A stretch of DNA of 64,000 nucleotides from Streptomyces griseoflavus. Its GTDB lineage: Bacteria; Actinomycetota; Actinomycetes; Streptomycetales; Streptomycetaceae. Position numbers and translations under genes: made by a program. The notes under the pieces were generated by a model that saw nothing but the letters and a program-made list of their open reading frames with translations, made no database searches and was not told the DNA's origin. The stretch covers positions 62,001-126,000 of the forward strand of contig NZ_BMUC01000003.1 of assembly GCF_014649995.1 (NCBI RefSeq). The letters are read 5' to 3'. This document shows, piece after piece, positions 33,288 through 41,701 of this stretch (position 1 is the first letter of the stretch; the number at the start of each line of letters is the position of its first letter).

Positions 33288-34549
33288 CCACCGTCGCCGC
33301 ACCCGGGTCCGGCCCGGCCGCGGTCCTCCCCGACGCCTCGCCTCCGGTCGCCCCCTCCCGGCGCGAGCGGCTGCGCCGGGCCGCCGCGTACTGCGGTCCG
33401 GTGTTCGCGGTGTACGGGGCGCTGAAGCTCACGGGTTTCGCCGTCTTCATGTTCCTGCTGGACTCCGCCGGCGACTTCCGGGAGAAGCATCCGCGGTTCG
33501 GCGGCGGCGCGCATCCCTGGGACGTGCTGGGCAGCTGGGACGGCTGGTGGTACCAGCAGATCGCCCTGCACGGCTACGACCCGGCGCTGGAACCGGTCCC
33601 CGGCGCCACCGGCATGATCACCCTCCAGGGCAACTCCGCCGCGTTCTTCCCCCTGTACCCGGCGCTGATGCGGATCGTCTCGGAACTCACCGGACTCGGC
33701 CCGTACGGCGCCGGCATGACCGTGTCGGTCGTCTTCTCCTTCGTCGCGGCGCTCGGCATCCACGCCGTCACCGCCCGGCTGGGCGGGTACCGGGCCGGTC
33801 TGGTCGCCGCCGGCCTGTGGGCGGTGTGGCCCGGCTCCGGTGCGGAGTGGGCGGTGTACTCCGAGTCCGTCTACACGGCGCTGGCCGCCTGGGCCTGCTA
33901 CGCCGTGATGACCCGCCACTGGCTCACCGCCGGGGTGCTGACCTTCACCGCCGGGCTCGCCCGGCCCACCGCGGTGACCCTGGTCGCCGCGCTCGCGGTC
34001 GCCGGACTGTTCGCGGTGCTCCGCCGCCGGGAGGGCGTACGGCGTCCGCTGGCCGCGGTGCTGATCGCCCCGCTGGGCGCGGTCGGCCATCTGGGCTGGG
34101 TGGGCCACCGGATGGGTGACTGGGGCGGCTACAGCAAGCTCCAGGAAGGCGCGTGGGGCCACACGTTCGACTTCGGCCGGCACAGTTTCGACGTGCTCAC
34201 GTCCGTACCCGTGGGTCACTTCGACTACCTGTTCGCGATGCCGATGGAGGACACGATCGGCGTCGGGGTGGTGCTGCTGGTGCCGGTGCTGACCGTGCTG
34301 CTGGCGCGGCTGCGTCCGCCCGCCGTGCTCGTCGTGTACACGGTGCTGTCGTACCTGATGGTGATGGCCACCCAGCAGTACTTCGGCAACGTCTCCCGCT
34401 ACCTCCTCCCGTTGTTCCCCGTCCTCGTTCCCCTCGCCGTGGCGATGAGCCGGCTGAAGTGGCCCTCGCTGCTCACCGTCCTGGGCACGGCGGCCCTCGC
34501 CTCCGGCTCGTACGCGGGGTATGTCCTGTTCGAGCTCGGCGTGCCCTAG
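33284..34549 (+). CDS. GT-C family membrane glycosyltransferase (PIG-V-like)
   Basis: 421 residues; the ATG overlaps the previous stop codon (ATGA), so the two are translationally coupled. About ten membrane helices. After helix 1 the loop has WDGWWYQQIALHGYD, matching the WD-x-x-WY catalytic loop of PIG-V-type mannosyltransferases, and FFPLYPALM follows. These enzymes use polyprenyl-phosphate sugars on the outer face. With the GT2-GtrA gene this makes a two-step system for glycosylating an exported protein or glycan; the sugar and acceptor are unknown. Confidence 0.85.
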   Translation: MTTVAAPGSGPAAVLPDASPPVAPSRRERLRRAAAYCGPVFAVYGALKLTGFAVFMFLLDSAGDFREKHPRFGGGAHPWDVLGSWDGWWYQQIALHGYDPALEPVPGATGMITLQGNSAAFFPLYPALMRIVSELTGLGPYGAGMTVSVVFSFVAALGIHAVTARLGGYRAGLVAAGLWAVWPGSGAEWAVYSESVYTALAAWACYAVMTRHWLTAGVLTFTAGLARPTAVTLVAALAVAGLFAVLRRREGVRRPLAAVLIAPLGAVGHLGWVGHRMGDWGGYSKLQEGAWGHTFDFGRHSFDVLTSVPVGHFDYLFAMPMEDTIGVGVVLLVPVLTVLLARLRPPAVLVVYTVLSYLMVMATQQYFGNVSRYLLPLFPVLVPLAVAMSRLKWPSLLTVLGTAALASGSYAGYVLFELGVP

Positions 34550-34571
34550 CCCGGCGGTGGTGCCGGCGGGT

Positions 34572-34612
34572 GAGGGGCGGGGCCGGGGTGTGCAGCCCCG
34601 GCCCCGCCCCTC
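34572..34612. terminator. Very strong bidirectional hairpin
   Basis: Seventeen-base perfect arms starting GAGGGGCGGGGCCGGGG around a TGTGCAG loop, between the convergent GT-C gene and the peptidoglycan-binding gene. Confidence 0.85.
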
Positions 34613-34622
34613 TGGCCCCCGG

Positions 34623-34979
34623 TCAGAAGGCGCGCAGCTTGGCCCAGGTCTTCGGGCCGACCTGGCCGTCCCACTCGGCGGAGTTGTTCGGGAAGGCCTT
34701 CTTCTGGAAGGCCCGCACCCTGCTGTACGTGGTGTCGCCGAACTGGCCGTCCCGTGCGAGGTTGTAGCCGTGGAGCCACAGCAGACACTGCACCTCGACG
34801 ACACGGTTGCCGCTGTGGCCGTACTTGGTCAGCGCGGTGCCGGAGTACCAGACCTTGCCGCAGTCGTAGTCCGCGGCGGCGGTCGCCGGCTGGGCCAGGG
34901 CCGCCGGAGCGGCGGCCAGGGCACCGCCGGCCAGGGCGGCGGACAGGACCGCGGTGGTGATCGCCTTGCTCATACGCAT
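34623..34979 (-). CDS. Small secreted peptidoglycan-binding protein
   Basis: 118 residues. GAGGAG lies 6 bases before the ATG at 34979. Signal peptide about 1-30 (AAAPAALAQPA). The mature protein is a PG_binding_1-type repeat: VEVQCLLWLHGYNLARDGQFGDTTYSRVRAFQKKAF ... DGQVGPKTWAKLRAF. Two cysteines (CGKVW, VQCLL) may form a disulfide. There is no catalytic domain, so it likely binds the wall alone, as an inhibitor or scaffold. Confidence 0.85.
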   Translation of the reverse strand: MRMSKAITTAVLSAALAGGALAAAPAALAQPATAAADYDCGKVWYSGTALTKYGHSGNRVVEVQCLLWLHGYNLARDGQFGDTTYSRVRAFQKKAFPNNSAEWDGQVGPKTWAKLRAF

Positions 34980-35326
34980 GGTCGTCTCCTCTTCCGGCCC
35001 CGGACCGGGCTCCCCCGTCGGGCTCCACATCGGTCCGGACGCCGCACGCCGGTGCCGGGTGGTACCGGTCCGCCGTGCCGGGAACGACGCTACGCAGCGC
35101 GCGGCCGCGGATCGTCACACGACGGGCCGACCTCGCCCCACACCACGGGCGGTACCCGCCGGCGACCTCCAACCAGCGCTGTACACCGCCGGTCCGACGT
35201 ACGCCGTCGCACCTGCGCCCGAGGAGGCGCCGGCACCGCGACCGGGACCCGCGGGCGTCCGCCCGCCCGTCGTTTCGGCCGGGCCCGGCGGGGGCACCCG
35301 AGGGCGGCCGACACGGGAGGTTCCGT
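34980..35326. other. Divergent intergenic region, 347 bases
   Basis: Separates the leftward peptidoglycan-binding gene and the rightward formate dehydrogenase operon. No gene, hairpin or clear operator was found; GGGAGG at 35315-35320 is the ribosome site of the Fe-S subunit. Confidence 0.4.
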
Positions 35327-36199
35327 ATGACGGACGACGTCGCGCGCGAAGCGGGGCACGCCGATCCGCCGCCGCGCATGGGGTTCTTCACCGACACCTC
35401 GGTGTGCATCGGCTGCAAGGCGTGCGAGGTCGCGTGCAAGGAGTGGAACGCGATCCCCGAGGACGGTCTCGAACTGACCGGCATGTCGTACGACAACACG
35501 CAGGGCCTCGGCGCGAGCACCTGGCGCCACGTGGCCTTCATCGAGCAGCGGGTGCCGGCGGCCCCCGGCGGCCACGAGGACGTCGACGTCTTCGACGCCG
35601 CCCGGGATCTCGCCGGCTCCCCCGGCGGCGACCAGGTGCGCTGGCTGATGTCGTCCGACGTGTGCAAGCACTGCACGCACGCCGCCTGTCTCGACGTGTG
35701 CCCCACCGGTTCGCTGTTCCGCACCGAGTTCAGCACGGTCGTCGTGCAGGAGGACATCTGCAACGGCTGCGGCTACTGCGTGTCCGCCTGTCCCTACGGT
35801 GTCATCGAGCGGCGGCCCGACGACGGACGCGCCTGGAAGTGCACCCTGTGCTACGACCGGCTCGGCGTCGGCATGGAACCGGCGTGCGCCAAGGCCTGCC
35901 CGACCGACTCCATCCAGTTCGGCCCGCTGGAGGAACTGCGGGAGCGTGCGGCGGACCGGGTCGCGCACCTGCACGCCACCGGGGAGGGCGACGCCCGCCT
36001 GTACGGGGAGGACCCGCAGGACGGGGTCGGGGGCGACGGCGCGTTCTTCCTGCTGCTGGACGAGCCGGAGGTGTACGGGCTGCCGCCCGATCCGGTGGTC
36101 ACCACACGCGATCTGGCCGGCATGTGGCGGCACGCCGCCGCGGCCGCCGCCACGCTCGCCGCGCTGGCCGCCGCCGGTTTCGCCGGGAGGTCACGATGA
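35327..36199 (+). CDS. fdhB: Formate dehydrogenase iron-sulfur (beta) subunit
   Basis: 290 residues; GGGAGG is 6 bases before the ATG. Four cysteine clusters for [4Fe-4S]: CIGCKACEVAC (about 27-37), CKHCTHAACLDVC, CNGCGYCVSAC and CTLC...CAKAC, the ferredoxin chain of FdnH/HybA-type subunits. It passes electrons from the molybdopterin subunit to the quinone-side subunit. A hydrophobic Ala-rich helix near the C terminus (about 265-285) may anchor it in the membrane. It starts the operon, and its stop overlaps the next start (ATGA). No twin-arginine signal. Confidence 0.92.
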   Translation: MTDDVAREAGHADPPPRMGFFTDTSVCIGCKACEVACKEWNAIPEDGLELTGMSYDNTQGLGASTWRHVAFIEQRVPAAPGGHEDVDVFDAARDLAGSPGGDQVRWLMSSDVCKHCTHAACLDVCPTGSLFRTEFSTVVVQEDICNGCGYCVSACPYGVIERRPDDGRAWKCTLCYDRLGVGMEPACAKACPTDSIQFGPLEELRERAADRVAHLHATGEGDARLYGEDPQDGVGGDGAFFLLLDEPEVYGLPPDPVVTTRDLAGMWRHAAAAAATLAALAAAGFAGRSR

Positions 36200-37188
36200 G
36201 CGAGGTCACGCGGGGCGGCCCGAACGGCGGCCGGCGCCGTCGCCGGGGGCGCGGCGAACGGGCCATGGTGCCGGACGCCGAGTTCGCCTCCTACTACGGC
36301 CGGCCCGTCCTGAAGCGGCCGGAGTGGCAGCCGCTGGACGTCGCCGGCTACCTCTGGCTGGGCGGGCTCGCCGGGGCGTCGTCGCTGCTGGCCGCGGGGG
36401 CAGACGTCACCGCCCGGCCGGCGCTGGCCCGCACGGCGAAGCTCGGCTCGGCGGGAGCGATCACCCTGTCGCTGGCGGCGCTGGTGCACGATCTGGGCCG
36501 CCCGGCGCGCTTCCTCAACATGCTCCGCGTCTTCAAGCCGACCTCCCCGATGAGCGTGGGGTCGTGGCTGCTCGCGGCCTACGCGCCGCTGACGATGGCC
36601 GCGGCCGCCGCCGACGTCGCGGGCCGGTACCGGATCGCGGGTGCCGCCGCCACGGCGTCCGCCGCCGCGCTCGCCCCGGCGGTCGCGACGTACACCGCCG
36701 TGCTGATCTGCGACACCGCGGTCCCCTCGTGGCACGAGGGGTACCGCGAGATGCCGTTCGTCTTCGCCGGCTCCGCCGCCACCGCGGCGGCCGGCTGGGC
36801 CCTGGCCGCCGCACCGCCCGGGCAGACCGGCCCCGCCCGCCGCACGGCCGTCCTGGGCGCGGTGCTCGAACTGGGCGCCTTCCGGCTGATGAAGCGGAAC
36901 ATGGGACTCGCGGCCGAGACGTACGACAGCGGCCGGCCCCGCGGGTGGCTGCGCGCGGCGGAGGGGCTCACCGCCGGCGGTGCCCTGCTCGCGGCCCTCG
37001 CGCACCGCCGCGGCCGGGTGTGCGCGGCCCTCGCGGGCACGGCCCTGCTGGCCGGATCCGCGGCGCTGCGGCTCGGCGTGTTCCACGCCGGCGTGGCGTC
37101 GGCCGAGGACCCCCGGTACACGGTCGTACCTCAGCGGGAGCGGCTGGCAGCCCGGTCACGGACCGGGAAACCCGAGGAGGCCGGGTGA
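36196..37188 (+). CDS. NrfD/PsrC-type membrane subunit of formate dehydrogenase
   Basis: 330 residues, start overlapping the beta-subunit stop. The N terminus is strongly basic (GGRRRRRGRGER). About eight membrane helices follow, with family signatures ALVHDLGRPARFLNMLRVFKPTSPMSVGSW and DTAVPSWHEGYREMPFVF. NrfD-type subunits bind menaquinone and take electrons from the four-cluster protein. With FdhB and FdhA this gives a membrane-linked, quinone-reducing formate dehydrogenase. The 71-base gap before fdhA carries only its ribosome site. Confidence 0.88.
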   Translation: MSEVTRGGPNGGRRRRRGRGERAMVPDAEFASYYGRPVLKRPEWQPLDVAGYLWLGGLAGASSLLAAGADVTARPALARTAKLGSAGAITLSLAALVHDLGRPARFLNMLRVFKPTSPMSVGSWLLAAYAPLTMAAAAADVAGRYRIAGAAATASAAALAPAVATYTAVLICDTAVPSWHEGYREMPFVFAGSAATAAAGWALAAAPPGQTGPARRTAVLGAVLELGAFRLMKRNMGLAAETYDSGRPRGWLRAAEGLTAGGALLAALAHRRGRVCAALAGTALLAGSAALRLGVFHAGVASAEDPRYTVVPQRERLAARSRTGKPEEAG

Positions 37189-37259
37189 CCCCGATTGAAG
37201 CACGGAGGCGCGGGTACTCCGCCCGGGCAGTCGCGTAGCAGCGCGGAAAGGCAGACGTC

Positions 37260-40200
37260 ATGGGCGTGCGCACCTGGATCGATTCCTGGCCGGTCTACCG
37301 CCAGCTCAAGGGCACCGACCCGCTGGGCCGCGGAGCCGCCGCCAAGAGCGGACCGAGCGAACGGCTCGCGCCCCGGGTCGCCACGGCGGACCGGGTCGTG
37401 AAGTCGGTGTGTCCGTACTGCGCCGTCGGCTGCGGCCAGAACGTGTACGTGCAGGACGGGCGCGTCACCCAGATCGAGGGCGACCCCGACTCCCCGATCT
37501 CGCGCGGCCGGCTGTGTCCCAAGGGCTCGGCCAGTCTGCAGCTGACCACCGGGAGCGCGCGCGAGCACCAGGTGCTGTACCGGCGGCCGCACGGCGCCGA
37601 CTGGGAGCGCCTCGACCTCGGCACGGCGATGGACATGATCGCCGACCGGGTGATCGAGGCCCGCCGGGCGGGCTGGCAGTGGGAGGTCGACGAGACCCGC
37701 ACCCGCCGCACCCTGGGCGTCGCGAGCCTGGGCGGGGCCACGCTGGACAACGAGGAGAACTACCTCATCAAGAAGTTGTTCACCGCGATGGGCGCCGTGC
37801 AGATCGAGAACCAGGCGCGTGTTTGACACTCCTCCACCGTTCCCGGTCTGGGAACCTCGTTCGGCCGCGGCGGCGCGACCACCTTCCAGCAGGACCTGCA
37901 GCACTCCGACTGCATCCTCATCCAGGGCTCCAACATGGCCGAGTGCCATCCGGTGGGGTTCCAGTGGGTGATGGAGGCCAAGGCGCGCGGGGCGAAGGTG
38001 ATCCACGTCGACCCGCGGTTCACCCGCACCAGCGCCATGGCCGACGTGCACGTACCGCTGCGGGCGGGGTCGGACATCGCCTTCCTCGGCGGGATCATCA
38101 ACCACGTCCTGCGCACCGGCGCCTACTTCCGGGAGTACGTGGCCGCCTACACCAACGGCCCGGTGATCCTGCGCGAGGACTTCCGCGACACCGAGGACCT
38201 CGACGGGGTGTTCTCCGGGCTCGACCCCGAGGGCCGCGGCTACGACCCCGCCACCTGGCAGTACCAGGGCGTCGACGTGCAGGCCGCCTCGGGGCAGCGC
38301 GATCCTCAATTCGACCGGCGTGACGCCTCCGCCCCCGACGTCTCGGACGCGGCACACGGCGAGTCCCACGGCTCCGGCGGCGCGACCATCCCGGAGGGTC
38401 GGCCGGAGTCCGACGAGACGATGACCCACCCCCGCTGCGTCTTCCAGGTCCTCAAGCGGCACTACGCCCGCTACACGCCCGAGATGGTGGAACGGATCTG
38501 CGGTGTCCCCCAGGACGTGTTCCGCCAGGTGTGCGACATGGTCACCGAGAACTCCGGACGGGACCGCACCACCGCCCTCGCGTACGCGGTCGGCTGGACC
38601 CAGCACACGGTCGGTGTGCAGTACATCCGGGCGGCGTCCGTCCTGCAGAGCCTGCTCGGCAACATCGGCCGGCCCGGCGGCGGCATCCTCGCACTGCGCG
38701 GCCACGCCTCCATCCAGGGGTCGACGGACATCCCCACCCTGTTCAACCTGCTGCCCGGCTACATCCCGATGCCCTACGCCCACCGCGACCAGCGCCTGGA
38801 CACCTTCGTGCGGGCCGACGCCGCGCCCAAGGGCTACTGGGGCAACATGCGCGCCTACCTGGTGAGCCTGCTCAAGGCGTACTGGGGCGACGCGGCGACG
38901 GCGGAGAACGACTTCTGCTTCGACTACCTGCCGCGGCTCACCGGCTCGCACTCCACGTACGAGACGGTCATGGCCCAGCTGGACGGCACGTGCAAGGGCT
39001 ACTTCCTCATGGGCGAGAACCCGGCGGTCGGCTCCGGCAACGCCAAGCTCCAGCGCCTGGGCATGGCCGCCCTGGACTGGCTCGTCGTACGGGACTTCTC
39101 GCTCATCGAGTCGGCCACCTGGTGGAAGGACGGCCCGGAGATCGAGACGGGCGAGCTGCGCACGGAGGACATCGGCACGGAGGTGTTCTTCCTGCCGGCC
39201 GCCGCGCACACGGAGAAGGACGGCAGCTTCACCAACACCCAGCGGCTGCTGCAGTGGCATCACCAGGCGGTGCGGCCGCCCGGCGAGGCGCGCAGCGACC
39301 TGTGGTTCACCTTCCACCTCGGGCGGATCATCCGGGAGAAGCTCGCCGCGTCCACCGATCCGATGGACCGGCCGCTGCTCGACCTGACGTGGGACTACCC
39401 GACGTCCGGTGAGCTCGCCGAGCCGGACGCCGAGGCGGTGCTGGCCGAGATCAACGGCCGGGACGCCGACGGCAACCCGTTGTCGGGCTACGACCAGCTC
39501 GCGGACGACGGCTCCACCTCCTGCGGCTGCTGGATCTACTGCGGGGTGCACGCCGAGGGCGTCAACCAGGCGGACCGCCGCAGGCCGGGCGGGGAGCAGG
39601 ACTGGGTGGCCGCGGAGTGGGGCTGGGCCTGGCCCGCCAACCGCCGGGTGCTGTACAACCGTGCCTCGGCCGACCCGGAGGGCAGGCCGTGGAGCGAGCG
39701 CAAGGCGCTGGTGTGGTGGGACGCGGAGCGGGGCGAGTGGACCGGACACGACGTCCCCGACTTCCAGAAGGGCAAGGCCCCCGGACACCGGCCGCCGGAG
39801 GGCGCGTCCGGCCCCGAGGCGCTGTCCGGGACCGACCCGTTCATCATGCAGGACGACGGCAAGGCGTGGCTGTACGTGCCGTCCGGCCTCACCGACGGGC
39901 CGCTGCCGACGCACTACGAGCCGCAGGACTCGCCGTTCCCGAACCTCCTGTACGGCCGGCAGCGCAACCCCGTACGGCATCTGCTGCGGCCGCCGCACCC
40001 GGACAACCGCTACCAGCCGAGCGGCGGCGAGCCGGGCAGCGAGGTGTTCCCCTACGTGGCCACCACCTACCGGCTCACCGAACACCACACGGCGGGCGGC
40101 ATGTCCCGCTGGCAGCCGTACCTGGCCGAGTTGCAGCCGGAGTTCTTCTGCGAGGTGTCGCCCGAGCTGGCGGCCGAGCGCGGTCTGGAACACACCGGCT

Positions 40201-40523
40201 GGGCGACGATCGTCAGCGCCCGCGCGGTGATCGAGGCACGGGTGCTGGTCACCGACCGCATGCCCTCGCTGACCGTGCACGGCCGGCGTCTGCACCAGGT
40301 GGGGCTGCCCTACCACTGGGGCCCCAACGGCTACAGCACCGGTGACGCGGCCAACGAACTGCTGCACCTGTCCCTCGACCCCAACACGCACATCCAGGAG
40401 GCGAAGGCGCTGGCGGTCGACATCCGGCCGGGGCGCCGCCCGAGGGGACCGGCCGCCCCGGAGCTGGTGCGCCGTTACCGGCGGCGGGCGGGCATCGACG
40501 AGGAGACCGGCACCGCGATGTGA
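37260..40523 (+). CDS. fdhA: Selenocysteine-containing formate dehydrogenase, catalytic subunit
   Basis: 1087 residues if UGA at 37824-37826 (residue 189) is read as selenocysteine. Cys cluster C51-x2-C54-x3-C58-x27-C86 binds [4Fe-4S], with K88 (CPKG) as in FdhF/FdnG. The residue-189 context ARV-U-HSSTVPGLGTSFGRGG aligns with the FdhF Sec site (V-U-H-G-P-S-V-A-G-L). The large molybdopterin domains and the C-terminal dinucleotide-binding domain follow in the same frame, all high quality, so this is not a frameshift or nonsense mutation. No twin-arginine leader is present, so the catalytic site should face the cytoplasm. It ends 3 bases from the convergent selD. Confidence 0.93.
37839..37855 (+). 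promoter_or_regulatory. SECIS-like hairpin in fdhA
   Basis: GTTCCC-GGTCT-GGGAAC: perfect 6-base stem and GGTCT loop. The loop begins 18 bases after the UGA, the same spacing as in E. coli fdhF, whose loop also has GGUC with the G and U contacted by SelB. No bulged U is evident in this stem. Confidence 0.8.
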
Positions 40524-40526
40524 GGC

Positions 40527-41552
40527 TCACCTGAGCACGACGGTGTGAGTGCTTCTCGGGACGAGTTCGCCGATCACCGGCGCGCCGGGCACCTCGCCGG
40601 CCACCAGCAGCCCGCCGGAGGTCTGCGCGTCGGCGAGGAGCAGGCGGGTGTCCTCGTCCGTGCCGCCGAAGTCGGTGGAGGGCGTCACCCAGTCCAGGTT
40701 GCGGCGGGTGCCGCCGCTGACATAGCCGTCCCGCACGGCCTGCCGGGCCCCGTCGAGGCAGGGCACGGCGGCGGTGTCGATCACGGCGGTGACGCCGGAG
40801 GCGCGGGCGAGCTTGTGCAGGTGGCCGAGGAGGCCGAAGCCGGTGACGTCGGTGGCGCAGACCGCTCCGGCGGCGAGCGCGGCGGCCGAGGCGTCGCGGT
40901 TGAGCGCCACCATGGTGGCCACCGCCTGCTCGAACCGCTCACCGGTGGCCTTGTGCCGGTTGTTGAGCACGCCCAGCCCGAGGGGCTTGGTGAGCGACAG
41001 CGGCACGCCGGGGCGGCCGGTGTCGTTGCGCAGCAGCCTGCCGGGGTCCGCCAGTCCGGTGACGGCCATGCCGTACTTGGGTTCCGGGTCGTCGACGCTG
41101 TGCCCGCCGCCCACGTGGCAGCCGGCCTCGGCGGCGACGGCGAGCCCGCCGCGCAGGACCTCCCGGGCGAGGTCGAAGGGCAGGACGTCCCGGGGCCAGG
41201 CCAGGAGGTTGACGGCGAGGACCGGGCGCCCGCCCATCGCGTACACGTCCGACAGGGCGTTGGCGGCGGCGATGCGCCCCCAGTCGTAGGCGTCGTCGAC
41301 GACCGGGGTGAAGAAGTCGGCGGTGGAGACGACGGCCGCGGGCGCGGCCCCGCCGCTCGCGGGCAGGGTGACCACGGCGGCGTCGTCCCCGGTCGCCGAC
41401 CCGACCAGCAGCGGGGTGTCACCGGTGACGGGCGCCGGCGGAGCGAGGCCCGCCAGGACGTCCTCCAACTCGCCGGGCGGGATCTTGCAGGCGCAGCCGC
41501 CGCCGTGCGCGAACTGGGTGAGACGTACGGGCGCCTGGGTCGGGGAGTGCAT
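40527..41552 (-). CDS. selD: Selenide, water dikinase (selenophosphate synthetase)
   Basis: 341 residues. AAGGAG is 8 bases before the ATG. The N-terminal GGGCACK (C20, C22, K23) aligns with the catalytic GAGCGCK of E. coli SelD, so this is a cysteine form. Conserved STADFFTPVVDD, GRIAAANALSDVYAMGG and GGHSVDDPEPKYG follow. It makes selenophosphate from selenide and ATP for SelA. It is convergent with fdhA and divergent from the tRNA-Sec gene, whose 5' end lies 56 bases before its start. Confidence 0.95.
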   Translation of the reverse strand: MHSPTQAPVRLTQFAHGGGCACKIPPGELEDVLAGLAPPAPVTGDTPLLVGSATGDDAAVVTLPASGGAAPAAVVSTADFFTPVVDDAYDWGRIAAANALSDVYAMGGRPVLAVNLLAWPRDVLPFDLAREVLRGGLAVAAEAGCHVGGGHSVDDPEPKYGMAVTGLADPGRLLRNDTGRPGVPLSLTKPLGLGVLNNRHKATGERFEQAVATMVALNRDASAAALAAGAVCATDVTGFGLLGHLHKLARASGVTAVIDTAAVPCLDGARQAVRDGYVSGGTRRNLDWVTPSTDFGGTDEDTRLLLADAQTSGGLLVAGEVPGAPVIGELVPRSTHTVVLR

Positions 41553-41608
41553 GTGCCTGGCTCCTTGTCGGGGTTCGGGTGGGTGAGCCGGTAGCCTGGC
41601 CGGGCGGT

Positions 41609-41701
41609 GGAGGCGTGTGGGTGCCTGGTGGCCCTCCCGGTCTTCAAAACCGAGGTGCCCGAGGATCTCGGGCAGGCGGGTTCGATTCCCGTCCGCCTCC
41701 G
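41609..41701 (+). tRNA. selC: tRNA-Sec (anticodon TCA)
   Basis: Acceptor 5' GGAGGCGT and 3' CCGCCTCC (seven pairs plus one mismatch), D region, anticodon loop CTTCAAA with TCA at 41644-41646, a long variable arm (GCCCGAG-GAT-CTCGGGC, 7 pairs) and T arm GCGGG-TTCGATT-CCCGT. The extra-long variable arm and TCA anticodon are diagnostic. The discriminator is G; no CCA is encoded. A TAGCCT hexamer at 41592 may be the -10 box. The gene overlaps the 3' end of selB on the other strand by 58 bases. Confidence 0.95.

Noticed and set aside
37824-37826. Nonsense mutation or frameshift splitting fdhA into two genes
   Set aside because: The same frame continues with intact formate dehydrogenase sequence, the UGA is in Sec context, a SECIS-like hairpin follows, and all sel genes are next door.
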